From an uncultured Flavobacterium sp. (GTDB taxonomy: Bacteria; Bacteroidota; Bacteroidia; Flavobacteriales; Flavobacteriaceae): DNA of 64,000 nucleotides. Under the pieces are notes generated by a model that ran no database searches, was not told the origin of the DNA, and saw only the letters and a program-made list of their open reading frames with translations. The translations under genes and the position numbers were made by a program. The stretch lies in assembly GCF_951805225.1 (NCBI RefSeq), contig NZ_OX638201.1:4464001-4528000 (forward strand), written 5' to 3'. Each line of letters begins with the position of its first letter. Within the stretch, counting starts at the first letter, position 1. Positions 24,621 through 33,217 of this stretch are shown piece by piece.

Positions 24621-26060
24621 ATGGTATTAAGTAGATTTTGGTTAACTATTTTTATTTCGTCGATTATCTTTATTATAATCAGCTTATTCACAGCCAACAC
24701 TTATACTATTGATTATGTTTTGAATGGAAAAAAGGATGATCCTATTCTTATTTCAGAAAAATATGCGGAGCAACTTCCTGCTTTTATCAAAGACAGCATC
24801 AAAAAAGCGCCGGATCAGACTATGATTATAAATCGTGATACGCTTAATGCCGACACAACTTACGTTTATAAAAACAAAACCGTAAAAATCTACAGCGGGG
24901 TTCAAAAATCAGATGGTTTATTACCAACTTGCAAGACTACTTTACTCGATTTGATTCTGCCACTTATCGCCTATTTAGCTTTTTTCTGCGGATTAATGGA
25001 ACTTTTAATCATTTCTGGAGTATCTGGAAAATTAGCTAAAGCTTTGAGTCCGGTTTTTGTAAAAGTATTTCCAAGTATTCCAAAAAATCACCCTTCTATA
25101 TCGTATATGACGTTAAACTTTGCAGCGAACTTCTTAGGATTAGATTCTGCTGCAACGCCATTTGGTCTTAAAGCAATGGAAAGTTTACAAGAAATAAACC
25201 CGGATAAAGACAAAGCCAGTGACGCACAAATTATGTTTATGTGTCTACATGCTTCTGGTTTGACTTTGATAGCGACTTCAATTATTGGTTATCGCGCTGC
25301 TGCGAATGCAAGCAATCCCGCTGATGTTATGTTGCCTTGTATCATTACTTCGTTTATTGGTACAATTGCCGCCTTTTTAATTGTTGGAATCAAACAGAAA
25401 ATCAACTTTAAGAGCGCTTCACTTGTTATCGCCTTAATGGTATTAATCGCCGCCATTGTTGGTTTGTTGATGTACGTGAACCATTTGGATTTAATAGGAA
25501 AAAATTATTTTACCGCTAATCTTTCAGGATTAATATTAATCGGGATAATTGTTGCGACTTTGATTTTTTCATTCATACATGAAAAGAAATTCACCGAAGC
25601 AAACACTACCGTTTTTGATGCTTTCGTAGTTGGGGCAAATAACGGAGTTAAAACGGGAGTTACGATTTTTCCTTATGTTTTAGGAATGTTAGTCGCTATT
25701 TCGTTATTCAGAAACAGTGGTTTATTTGAAATTATTAGTGATGGAATTGCTTTTATTTTCTCAAATATGGGTGTCAACAAACAAATTACCGATGCTTTGC
25801 CGGTTGCAATGTTAAGACCTTTTAGTTCTGCAGGATCACGAGGATTTTTGATTGATTCAATGAATACTTTTGGTGCAGATTCCTTAACGGGAAGATTAAG
25901 CAGCATTTTTCAATGTAGTGCCGAAAGTACTTTTTATGTGATTGCTGTTTACTTTGGTTCTGTTAATATCAAAAATACCCGATATGCTTTAGGCACAATG
26001 CTTCTGGTTGATGTGATTTGTGTAATTACGGCGATTTTTGTTGCTAGCTGGTTTTTTTAA
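24621..26060 (+). CDS. Fused SpmA-SpmB-like nucleoside-recognition membrane protein
   Basis: Start at ATG 24621 (MVLSRFWLTIFISSIIF); an upstream in-frame start at 24573 lacks support. 479 residues and about ten TM helices. The N-terminal half carries the SpmA-type Gate domain with MTLNFAANFLGLDSAATPFG, and the C-terminal half an SpmB-type Gate domain with DAFVVGANNGVKTGVTIFPY. The two are separate genes in spore formers, but fused in many Bacteroidota, which do not sporulate. A hydrophilic insert (about 30-105) after the first TM lies outside the membrane. Role in non-sporulating cells unknown. Confidence 0.82.
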   Translation: MVLSRFWLTIFISSIIFIIISLFTANTYTIDYVLNGKKDDPILISEKYAEQLPAFIKDSIKKAPDQTMIINRDTLNADTTYVYKNKTVKIYSGVQKSDGLLPTCKTTLLDLILPLIAYLAFFCGLMELLIISGVSGKLAKALSPVFVKVFPSIPKNHPSISYMTLNFAANFLGLDSAATPFGLKAMESLQEINPDKDKASDAQIMFMCLHASGLTLIATSIIGYRAAANASNPADVMLPCIITSFIGTIAAFLIVGIKQKINFKSASLVIALMVLIAAIVGLLMYVNHLDLIGKNYFTANLSGLILIGIIVATLIFSFIHEKKFTEANTTVFDAFVVGANNGVKTGVTIFPYVLGMLVAISLFRNSGLFEIISDGIAFIFSNMGVNKQITDALPVAMLRPFSSAGSRGFLIDSMNTFGADSLTGRLSSIFQCSAESTFYVIAVYFGSVNIKNTRYALGTMLLVDVICVITAIFVASWFF

Positions 26061-26072
26061 ATCATTATATAA

Positions 26073-26229
26073 TTTAAACTGGACTGAAGTCCAGCCTTAC
26101 AATATAGATCGAGCCGTTGGCTCTTTATTTTGAAATTTTGTAAAAAAACATATATCATTCGAATAGAATTTGTTAAAGTTCCGAAGGAACAAATCATATT
26201 GTAGGGCCGGATTTCAATCCGGTTTAAAC
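26073..26229. repeat. Left nested palindromic element flanking the Y1 transposase
   Basis: Four small hairpins in order: CTGGACTGAAGTCCAG (26080), GAGCCGTTGGCTC (26111), GTTCCGAAGGAAC (26179), CCGGATTTCAATCCGG (26208), joined by CTTACAATATAGATC and its reverse complement. The whole is an imperfect palindrome of about 157 bases and has a second copy right of the gene. Confidence 0.8.
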
Positions 26230-26309
26230 GTAAGAATAAAATCAATATTTTGTAAGAATATTTTGTATTATTGTAAAACGAAATCATCGTTTAAAATAAT
26301 ACACATAGA

Positions 26310-26771
26310 ATGTCAAATACATTTCATCAAGTTTATATTCAGGTTGTTTTTGCAGTAAAATATAGAGAAGCAGTCATTACGAATGAATGTAAACCTAAAA
26401 TATTAAGCGTAATTGGAAATTTAATAAATGAAACCGGTTGTAAAACGATTATCGTAAATGGTACCGAAGATCACATTCATTGTCTTTTAGCGCTTAAACC
26501 CACAATTTCTATTTCGGATTTGATGAAAGTTATAAAAGGAAAATCATCGAAATTTATAAATGATCATCAATTGACAAAACATAGATTTGAATGGCAAGTA
26601 GGCTATGGCGCTTTTTCTTATAGTAAATCTCACATCGATTCGGTCTATAAATACATTGCCAATCAGGAAGAACATCACAAAAAACAAAATTTCAAAGATG
26701 AATATTCTTCTTTTTTAGACAAATACAATGCGACATTTGATAAAAGATGTCTTTTTGAAAATCTAATGTAA
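26310..26771 (+). mobile_element. Y1 (HUH) transposase gene, IS200/RAYT-like
   Basis: CDS of 153 residues. HUH motif EDHIHCLL (H55, H57) and a Y-x3-Q motif with Tyr115 (YKYIANQ) give the single-strand nicking site. FHQVYIQVVFAVKYRE at the N-terminus is the common start of the Bacteroidota branch of IS200/IS605-type TnpA and REP-associated transposases. No TnpB follows. Instead the gene sits between two copies of a nested palindromic element (26073-26229 and 26833-26997), an arrangement like RAYT with REPIN repeats rather than a plain IS200. The frame is intact. Confidence 0.9.
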
Positions 26772-26832
26772 TTAAAACACAATCCATATTATTTATGTTA
26801 ACCGGATTAAAATATATACAATCAATTTTCGT

Positions 26833-26997
26833 TTAAACCGGATTGAAATCCGGCCCTACAATATAAATCGAGCCGTTGGCTCTTTATCTTGAAATCTTGT
26901 AAACAATAAAAGAAACATAAATAATTCGAATGCAATTTATTAAAGTTCCGAAAGAACGAATCATATTGTAAGGCCGGATTTCAATCCGGTTTACACA
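26833..26997. repeat. Right nested palindromic element flanking the Y1 transposase
   Basis: Direct second copy of the element at 26073-26229, with the same four hairpins in the same order: CCGGATTGAAATCCGG, GAGCCGTTGGCTC, GTTCCGAAAGAAC (slightly broken) and CCGGATTTCAATCCGG, with GCCCTACAATATAAATC linking the first two. Confidence 0.8.
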
Positions 26998-27031
26998 AAC
27001 AACATAATAAATATCAAAATACCACAAATTC

Positions 27032-27766
27032 ATGAAACCACAATCCCTTTTTATTTTATTTCTATTGATTGGTTGTCAAAAACCTAAATCTGAATCACAA
27101 ATAACGAGTACAACGCCTACAGAAACCAAAACAGAAGTTGCTATTGCAAAAGAAGAAAAATTCTTAAAAACGGATACACTTTTTATTTCTGAAGATGGAG
27201 AAACATCAAATAACAATTATGTTCTGGCGCATCTTGTAGACCAGAAAGCAGATAAAGACAGTATTGTAACAGGAAAATATCAACTTGATTTTTATCTGGA
27301 TAAAAGCAAAACCGCTTCTTCAAAGATTACGATTAAAGGAATTGAAAAAGGATCAGAATGGGGAGCTTCTTATGGATTGACTTCGGCTGCAGCCAAAAAT
27401 TCTCCCTTTATTCAAATCAGTTTTGGATATCCTGCTTGCGGATATAATCAGAGTCACTATTTGTATCATTTGAAAAACAGCAATTTACAACTCGTTTATG
27501 AATGGGATTCTATGACTGATAGTGGTTGGGGAAGTTGGGTTGAGTTCGAGAATCCTTCGGCGAAAGCCAATCCTGAATCATTCTACTGCAAGACAGTTGC
27601 TTTTGAACCGGAAGACAATGACGAAAACATGGGAACTGTCACACATTCAGATTCGATAGTTTTTCGCTTAAGCGGAAATAGTTATAAAAAGCAGCTCCTT
27701 TCGGCAAAAGACAAGACTTATTTCGAGAAAAAAATGTCTTTTGATGCTTTTCACAATCAAAAATAA
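27032..27766 (+). CDS. Putative lipoprotein of unknown function
   Basis: 244 residues. MKPQSLFILFLLIGCQK is a short lipoprotein signal with Cys15 after LLIG. A Thr/Glu/Lys-rich linker follows, then a beta-rich globular part with aromatic segments (YPACGYNQSHYLYHL, YEWDSMTDSGWGSWVEF). I recognise no family. It lies beside the right copy of the transposase-flanking element, its start 35 bases after it, and upstream of the fumarase gene. Confidence 0.7.
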   Translation: MKPQSLFILFLLIGCQKPKSESQITSTTPTETKTEVAIAKEEKFLKTDTLFISEDGETSNNNYVLAHLVDQKADKDSIVTGKYQLDFYLDKSKTASSKITIKGIEKGSEWGASYGLTSAAAKNSPFIQISFGYPACGYNQSHYLYHLKNSNLQLVYEWDSMTDSGWGSWVEFENPSAKANPESFYCKTVAFEPEDNDENMGTVTHSDSIVFRLSGNSYKKQLLSAKDKTYFEKKMSFDAFHNQK

Positions 27767-27813
27767 ACGCACAAACGGCCCTTATTCAAATTCTTTCTTA
27801 GGTAAATAATTTC

Positions 27814-27821
27814 TAACTTTG
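27814..27821 (+). promoter_or_regulatory. Candidate -7 box of the fumarase gene
   Basis: TAACTTTG, perfect match to TAnnTTTG, 14 bases upstream of the ATG, which predicts a very short leader. Confidence 0.5.
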
Positions 27822-27835
27822 TAAAAAACAAAGCA

Positions 27836-29440
27836 ATGATTGATTTTATATACCAAGACCCTTATCCTATTTTAAAGGATGATACGCAATACCGCAAAAT
27901 CACTTCTGATTTTGTAAAAGTAGAGCAATTTGGAGAACGTGAAGTTTTAACCGTTGATCCAAAAGGACTAGAATTACTGGCTGAAGAAGCCTTAACTGAT
28001 GTTTCGTTTATGTTGCGAACGACACATTTGCAAAAACTACGCAATATTCTTGACGATCCTGAAGCTACAGACAACGATCGTTTTGTAGCTTATAATTTGC
28101 TTCAAAATGCTTCGGTCGCTGCCGAAGGTCAGTTACCAAGTTGCCAAGATACAGGAACGGCAATTGTAATGGCCAAAAAAGGAGAAAGCATCTTTACTGG
28201 TGTTGATGATTCTGAATGGTTGAGTAGAGGAATTTTCAATACGTACCAAAAACGTAATTTACGTTACTCGCAGATTGTTCCGATTTCGATGTTTGAAGAA
28301 AAAAATTCAGGTTCGAATCTTCCGGCACAAATTGATATTTATGCTAAAAAAGGAACTTCTTATGAGTTCTTGTTTATGGCAAAAGGTGGTGGATCTGCTA
28401 ATAAAACATACTTATACCAACAAACTAAGTCTTTATTGAATGATAAATCTATGGATGCTTTCATTCGCACAAAAATCAAAGATTTAGGAACTTCGGCTTG
28501 TCCGCCTTACCATTTGGCTTTAGTAATTGGAGGAACTTCTGCGGAAGCAAATCTAAGTGCGGTTAAAAAAGCTTCGGCAGGATATTATGATCATTTACCA
28601 ACTTCCGGAAATATGGCTGGTCAGGCTTTTCGTGATATCGAATGGGAGCAACGCGTTCAGAAAATCTGTCAGGAAAGTGCGATTGGAGCGCAATTTGGAG
28701 GGAAATATTTTACGCATGACGTTCGTGTCATTCGTTTGCCACGTCACGCAGCTTCTTGTCCGGTTGGATTAGGAGTTTCGTGTTCTGCTGATAGAAATAT
28801 CAAAGGAAAAATTACTAAAGACGGAATCTTCGTTGAACAATTAGAAGTAAACCCGAAACAATTTTTACCGGAAACTGCTCCACATTTAGAAGCTCCTGTA
28901 GAAATTGATCTTGATATGCCAATGGCTGATATTCTGGCTAAATTGAGCCAATATCCAATTAAAACTCGTTTGAAATTAAACGGAACTGTGATTGTTGCCC
29001 GTGATATTGCTCACGCAAAAATCATGGAATTATTGGAAGCCGGAAAACCAATGCCGGAATATTTTAAAAATCACCCTGTTTATTACGCCGGACCTGCAAA
29101 AACTCCGGAAGGAATGGCTTCAGGAAGTTTTGGACCTACAACTGCCGGACGTATGGACGTTTATGTTGATGAATTCCAGAAACATGGCGGAAGTATGATT
29201 ATGCTTGCAAAAGGAAACCGTACCAAACAAGTTACAGATGCATGTCATAAATATGGCGGATTCTACTTGGGTTCTATTGGTGGTCCTGCAGCAATTTTGG
29301 CGCAAGACAATATCTTAAAAGTTGAAGTTGTTGATTTTGAAGAATTAGGAATGGAAGCTGTTAGAAAAATTACCGTTAAAGATTTCCCTGCTTTTATCAT
29401 TACTGATGATAAAGGAAATGATTTCTTTGAGAATTTGTAA
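27836..29440 (+). CDS. fumA: Class I fumarate hydratase (iron-sulfur)
   Basis: 534 residues, the usual length for single-chain class I fumarases. Likely [4Fe-4S] ligands are C103 (PSCQDTGTA), C222 (ACPPYHLAL) and C316 (GVSCSADR); the N-terminal (catalytic) and C-terminal ([21 protein letters not shown]) halves are both complete. It interconverts fumarate and malate in the TCA cycle. Expressed alone from a short-leader promoter and closed by a terminator. Confidence 0.95.
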   Translation: MIDFIYQDPYPILKDDTQYRKITSDFVKVEQFGEREVLTVDPKGLELLAEEALTDVSFMLRTTHLQKLRNILDDPEATDNDRFVAYNLLQNASVAAEGQLPSCQDTGTAIVMAKKGESIFTGVDDSEWLSRGIFNTYQKRNLRYSQIVPISMFEEKNSGSNLPAQIDIYAKKGTSYEFLFMAKGGGSANKTYLYQQTKSLLNDKSMDAFIRTKIKDLGTSACPPYHLALVIGGTSAEANLSAVKKASAGYYDHLPTSGNMAGQAFRDIEWEQRVQKICQESAIGAQFGGKYFTHDVRVIRLPRHAASCPVGLGVSCSADRNIKGKITKDGIFVEQLEVNPKQFLPETAPHLEAPVEIDLDMPMADILAKLSQYPIKTRLKLNGTVIVARDIAHAKIMELLEAGKPMPEYFKNHPVYYAGPAKTPEGMASGSFGPTTAGRMDVYVDEFQKHGGSMIMLAKGNRTKQVTDACHKYGGFYLGSIGGPAAILAQDNILKVEVVDFEELGMEAVRKITVKDFPAFIITDDKGNDFFENL

Positions 29441-29442
29441 TT

Positions 29443-29524
29443 CTAAGGTTCTGAGGTACTAAGTTACTGAGGTTCTAAGTTTTTCTTTTAAGGGACAAAG
29501 TTACAGAGGGACAAAGGTTCAAAG
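29443..29524. repeat. Short-period repeats after the fumarase gene
   Basis: CTAAGGTTCTGAGGTACTAAG-type units (29443-29480) followed by GGGACAAAGTTACAGAGGGACAAAGG-type units (29491-29524). Same family as 16812, 18971 and 23355. Confidence 0.65.
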
Positions 29525-29548
29525 TTTGATTCTCTTTTTATAAAATAG

Positions 29549-29573
29549 AAACCGCCTTTTTAGGCGGTTTTGT
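29549..29573. terminator. Bidirectional terminator
   Basis: AAACCGCC/GGCGGTTT stem, between the fumarase (+) and PAS (-) genes. Confidence 0.82.
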
Positions 29574-29603
29574 TGTTGATATACTTTGATTGTCAGGCTT
29601 AAA

Positions 29604-29750
29604 TTAACCGCAAAGTTCGCTAAGATTTTTTCAAGTATTATTTTATAAAAACACAAAGTTCGCAAAGCTAAATCAACATATAGCTTTGCGAGCTTTGCGT
29701 TTACTAAGCGCAATCAACAACAAAAAATACTTTGCGAACTTTGCGGTTAA
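29604..29750. repeat. Nested inverted repeat, CGCAAAG family
   Basis: Outer arms TTAACCGCAAAGTTCGC and GCGAACTTTGCGGTTAA; inner hairpin ACACAAAGTTCGCAAAGCT and AGCTTTGCGAGCTTTGCGT. It fills most of the gap before the PAS gene's stop. Confidence 0.78.
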
Positions 29751-29753
29751 ACC

Positions 29754-30251
29754 TTATGCACTAAGATTTTTTTCGAAAGCTATGAAATGCGTTAATTTCC
29801 CTTTTATATTAAAAACCGGCGAAGCATTAATTTTACATTTATAAACTCTACCATCTTTTCTGTAGTTTTGAATTGTTTTTTCAAATGGGATTTGCAATTT
29901 AACTGCTTCTCTCATTTCTTCTACGGCAGTTTTACACGTTGTTGGCCCCTGAAACATTCTTGGTGTTTTCCCAAGAACTTCTTCTTCTTTGTAACCCGTC
30001 ATTTTTTTTAGTCCATTTGAAGCAAAAACAATTTTGAGATTTACATCTGTAACCAAAACAACTTCCTCTTGAATTCGATCTTTGATATCAAGATTAACAT
30101 CGTCCCAGGCAAATTGTTCCGATATCTTTTTCATTTTCTTCAAATCAGTCAAAACAGCTTTCAATTCTCTCAAATATTCACAATGAAATTCCCATGCCAT
30201 AATTGGCAGTGAATGACGACTTGAAGCTTCTTCAAATTTATTAGTTTTCAT
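29754..30251 (-). CDS. PAS (LOV-like) sensory domain protein lacking the photoactive Cys
   Basis: 165 residues: an N-terminal helical part (about 1-55, WEFHCEYLRELKAVL) and one PAS domain (about 60-160). The core follows LOV domains closely (NGLKKMTGYKEEEVLG, then PRMFQGPTT, FEKTIQNYRKDGRVYKC, GKLTHFIAFEKN), but where LOV proteins have the flavin-reactive Cys (GxNCRFLQ), this one has GKTPRMFQ with Pro. So no LOV photocycle is expected; redox or ligand sensing is possible. It has no output domain and must signal through partners. Confidence 0.85.
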   Translation of the reverse strand: MKTNKFEEASSRHSLPIMAWEFHCEYLRELKAVLTDLKKMKKISEQFAWDDVNLDIKDRIQEEVVLVTDVNLKIVFASNGLKKMTGYKEEEVLGKTPRMFQGPTTCKTAVEEMREAVKLQIPFEKTIQNYRKDGRVYKCKINASPVFNIKGKLTHFIAFEKNLSA

Positions 30252-30284
30252 TATAAATAATTCTTGTTAGTTTTACCTTTCTCT

Positions 30285-30316
30285 CAAAGATAGAAAGAAA
30301 ATTCGTCACAAAACAA
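30285..30316 (-). promoter_or_regulatory. Candidate promoter of the PAS gene
   Basis: On the minus strand, TTG (30316-30314), a 21-base spacer and TATCTTTG (30292-30285), matching flavobacterial -33 and -7 elements, with a leader of about 30 bases. Confidence 0.5.
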
Positions 30317-30349
30317 TAAAAAACGCGATTTAACGAAAGGTTAATTTAA

Positions 30350-31432
30350 TTAAAAGGCAAATTTTAGTTGTACAACAACCGCCTTTTTTTCTTCGGTATT
30401 TAGATTACTTAACGAAATTCCGAGTAATCGAACAGAATCTTTCATGCGTTCCTGATACAATAATTCTTCTACTGTTTCTATAATCAGACTTTTATCTGAG
30501 ATAAAATAAGGCAAGGTTTTGCTTCTTGTTTGTTGTGTAAAATCGCTGTATTTAATTTTTAGTGTTACCGTTTTTCCCGAGATATTGTGTTTTTTTAGTC
30601 TTCTTTCTAATGAAACAGCAATTTTATCAAGTTGCTCCAACATAAAAATTTCCGAAGATAAATTCACATCAAAAGTATGTTCTGCTGCGACAGATTTGGT
30701 AATTCGGTTTGATTTTACTTCGCTATTATGGATTCCACGAACCACTTTATAATAAAAAGTTCCAGATTTTCCGAAGTGTTTCTCCAAGAATTCCAGCGAT
30801 TTACTTTTTAAATCTGTTCCCGTAAAAATTCCTAATTGGTACATTTTTTCCGTCGTCACTTTTCCAACACCGTAAAACTTCCTGATTGGCAATTCTTCCA
30901 AAAAAGCCAAAACTTCATCGGGATTTACCGTTTTTTGTCCGTTTGGTTTATTATAATCACTGGCAATCTTGGCCACAAATTTATTTACGGAAATTCCAGC
31001 CGAAGCGGTTAATCCAACTTCATTCAAAATTCGCATTCTGATTTCCTGCGCAAGCAAACTCGCACTTGGATTTCCTTTTTTATTCTGAGTTACATCAAGA
31101 TAAGCTTCGTCAAGCGAAAGTGGCTCAACCAAATCTGTATATTCGTGAAAGATCTTATGAATTTTATTCGAAATCTCTTTGTACCGATCAAATCTTGGGC
31201 GAACAAAGATAATTTCGGGACAATATTTTTTAGCCAAAACACCACTAATAGCACTTCGGACTCCAAATTTTCGAGCTTCATAACTTGCTGCCGAAACTAC
31301 TCCTCTATTCTCTGAACCGCCAACAGCAACGGGTTTTCCGCGTAAAGCAGGATTATCCATTTGCTCTACCGAAGCATAAAAAGCATCCATATCAATATGG
31401 ATAATTTTTCGATATGTTGGCGCATCTGACAT
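30350..31432 (-). CDS. dinB: DNA polymerase IV (Y-family)
   Basis: 360 residues, a full-length DinB. Catalytic acidic residues are D14 (IHIDMDAFYASVEQ) and D108/E109 (LSLDEAYLDVT); the PVAVGG fingers, the KIASDYNKPNGQ region and the little-finger domain (after about 240) follow. It ends in QLKFAF, a sliding-clamp-binding motif. It bypasses damaged bases at low fidelity. A perfect -7 box so close to the ATG suggests a leaderless mRNA. Confidence 0.95.
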   Translation of the reverse strand: MSDAPTYRKIIHIDMDAFYASVEQMDNPALRGKPVAVGGSENRGVVSAASYEARKFGVRSAISGVLAKKYCPEIIFVRPRFDRYKEISNKIHKIFHEYTDLVEPLSLDEAYLDVTQNKKGNPSASLLAQEIRMRILNEVGLTASAGISVNKFVAKIASDYNKPNGQKTVNPDEVLAFLEELPIRKFYGVGKVTTEKMYQLGIFTGTDLKSKSLEFLEKHFGKSGTFYYKVVRGIHNSEVKSNRITKSVAAEHTFDVNLSSEIFMLEQLDKIAVSLERRLKKHNISGKTVTLKIKYSDFTQQTRSKTLPYFISDKSLIIETVEELLYQERMKDSVRLLGISLSNLNTEEKKAVVVQLKFAF

Positions 31433-31436
31433 TATG

Positions 31437-31444
31437 CAAATTTA
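31437..31444 (-). promoter_or_regulatory. Candidate -7 box of dinB, leaderless
   Basis: TAAATTTG on the minus strand ends only 4 bases before the dinB ATG, so transcription would begin at or next to the start codon. Confidence 0.35.
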
Positions 31445-31540
31445 AACAGTAAAGCATTAATAAGAATGCTGTTAATAGTTATAAATCGTATCAATTTTTA
31501 AAGATTCTCAACTTAATGATCTCAAACAAATCATTTTCTT

Positions 31541-31548
31541 TATTTTTG
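31541..31548 (+). promoter_or_regulatory. Candidate -7 box of the metallophosphoesterase gene
   Basis: TATTTTTG, perfect TAnnTTTG match, 24 bases before the ATG at 31573. Confidence 0.45.
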
Positions 31549-31572
31549 TACTTCTACACGAAATAAAATAAA

Positions 31573-32307
31573 ATGCGAACATTTGTTATAGGCGACATAC
31601 ACGGCGGATTACTAGCGCTTGAACAAGTGATGAAAAGAGCCGAAATTACGACCCAGGATACTTTGATATTCTTAGGCGATTATGTTGATGGATGGAGCCA
31701 GTCGCCACAAGTAATTGATTTTCTGATTGACTTAAAAAGCAAACAAAATTGTATTTGCATTAAAGGAAATCATGACGATTTACTACTGTCATGGTTTAGA
31801 AACGAAACTGAAGAAATTGACGAAACTTCGTGGTACAAACACGGTGGTGAAGCAACTGTAAAGGCTTACGAAAAAGTAACTCCCGAAACAATCAAAATTC
31901 ATATTGCATTTTTAGAATCGCTGGAAGATTACTATCTCGACGAAGAAAACCGTTTATATGTACACGCAGGTTTTACAAACGTGAACGGTATAACATATGA
32001 ATATTTCCCTAAATTATTCTTTTGGGACAGAACATTGTGGGAAACGGCACTTTCATTAGATCCAAATCTTAAAGAAGGTGACTTATTTTACCCTAAACGA
32101 TTTACTTTATACAAAGAAATTTTTATTGGACACACGCCTGTAACCAGAATCGGTGAAACGGTTCCTGTCCAAAAAGCCAATGTATGGAATGTAGATACCG
32201 GCGCAGCTTTTAAAGGTCCGCTAACAATGATGAATGTCGAAACCAAAGAGTTCTATCAAAGCGATCCGTTAAATGAATTGTATTTCGACGAAAAAGGTAG
32301 GAATTAA
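31573..32307 (+). CDS. Metallophosphoesterase (PP2A/PrpE-like)
   Basis: 244 residues with the phosphoesterase metal-binding blocks GDIHGG (residues 7-12), LGDYVDGWSQ, KGNHDDLLL and later HAGF and IGHTPV. This is the layout of bacterial serine/threonine protein phosphatases of the PPP/ApaH-PrpE group; diadenosine tetraphosphate or phosphoprotein are possible substrates. Divergent from dinB with 140 bases between them. Confidence 0.88.
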   Translation: MRTFVIGDIHGGLLALEQVMKRAEITTQDTLIFLGDYVDGWSQSPQVIDFLIDLKSKQNCICIKGNHDDLLLSWFRNETEEIDETSWYKHGGEATVKAYEKVTPETIKIHIAFLESLEDYYLDEENRLYVHAGFTNVNGITYEYFPKLFFWDRTLWETALSLDPNLKEGDLFYPKRFTLYKEIFIGHTPVTRIGETVPVQKANVWNVDTGAAFKGPLTMMNVETKEFYQSDPLNELYFDEKGRN

Positions 32308-32319
32308 TCTATAAAAGGC

Positions 32320-32327
32320 TATTTTTG
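32320..32327 (+). promoter_or_regulatory. Candidate -7 box of the DUF6646 gene
   Basis: TATTTTTG, perfect TAnnTTTG match, 33 bases before the ATG at 32361. Confidence 0.5.
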
Positions 32328-32360
32328 CACTTTAAAAAAAATAATTAATATTTAAGTTTT

Positions 32361-32888
32361 ATGAAAAAGATCATCACACTTTTGTTTTTAGTATCATTTG
32401 GAATTACACAAGCACAACAAGCTTTTAAAGGAAAAGGCGATATTAAAGTTAACGTAGGGGCGAATCTTCAAGATGGTGGTTCAGGAATTCAAGGATCAGT
32501 TGATTTTGGTTTAGGAGAAAATTTCTCTTTTGGTTTTGTTGCTAATTATTTATTAGGCGTTGATAATTTCAGTGGTTTTTACCACAATAATCCAACTCCA
32601 TACACTGATAAAAAACCGGATTTCAGCGATCGTTTTGATGCTAAAGCAAGAATTAATGCAAATTTAAGCAGCGTTATTGGTGTTGAACAACTAGATGTTT
32701 ATCCTGGTTTAAGTTTAGGATTACACAATTTTGGAGGACATGTTGGTGGTCGTTACTTTTTTACTGACGGATTTGGTGTTTTCACAGAAATTGGATTCCC
32801 AATTGCAAAATATGGTAGCAATAATGATGTATTCGATCATTTAAATAATCAAACTACTTTTAGTTTAGGAGCTTCTTTTAATTTATAA
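32361..32888 (+). CDS. Small exported outer-membrane-barrel-like protein (DUF6646-type)
   Basis: 175 residues with a signal peptide (MKKIITLLFLVSFGITQAQQ). The mature part is Gly/Phe/Asn-rich with about eight amphipathic strands (for example FSFGFVANYLLGVDNFSGFY, LSLGLHNFGGHVGGRYFF) and ends in a Phe-x-Leu strand, typical of small outer membrane barrels. I recall this as the flavobacterial DUF6646 family; the function is unknown. It has its own promoter and a terminator after a repeat block. Confidence 0.72.
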   Translation: MKKIITLLFLVSFGITQAQQAFKGKGDIKVNVGANLQDGGSGIQGSVDFGLGENFSFGFVANYLLGVDNFSGFYHNNPTPYTDKKPDFSDRFDAKARINANLSSVIGVEQLDVYPGLSLGLHNFGGHVGGRYFFTDGFGVFTEIGFPIAKYGSNNDVFDHLNNQTTFSLGASFNL

Positions 32889-32894
32889 GAGTTT

Positions 32895-33153
32895 TTAACC
32901 GCAAAGCGCGCGAAGTTTTAATTTTACTTTACGCATAGAAAACACAAAGTTCGCAAAGCCAGATCAACACAAAGCTTTGCGAACTTTGCGTTTTTATAAA
33001 ACCCTTAAAAAAATCTTAGCGTTCTTTGCGGTTAAGTAAGGTCGATTTAAAAAATTACTAGGTAAAAAAATCTTAACCGCAAAGTGCGCGAAGTTTTACG
33101 CGAAGTTCGCAACGTATTTCTCGCAAAGTCGCAGAGACGCAAAGCTTTTTAAA
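32895..33153. repeat. Nested inverted CGCAAAG repeat plus a half copy
   Basis: First copy 32895-33035: outer arms TTAACCGCAAAGCGCGCGAAG and TCTTTGCGGTTAA, inner hairpin ACACAAAGTTCGCAAAGC and GCTTTGCGAACTTTGCGT. A half copy from about 33072 to 33153 has TTAACCGCAAAGTGCGCGAAG and a run of CGCAAAGTCGCAGAGACGCAAAG. It accounts for most of the 329-base gap. Confidence 0.8.
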
Positions 33154-33184
33154 TAAAAAACCGCCTGATTGGGCGGTTTTTTGT
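33154..33184. terminator. Bidirectional terminator
   Basis: AAAACCGCC/GGCGGTTTT stem with A and T tracts, between the DUF6646 (+) and SAM-hydrolase (-) genes. Confidence 0.88.
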
Positions 33185-33217
33185 TTTATGGGATATCTTG
33201 AAGATTGTTAAACTACA

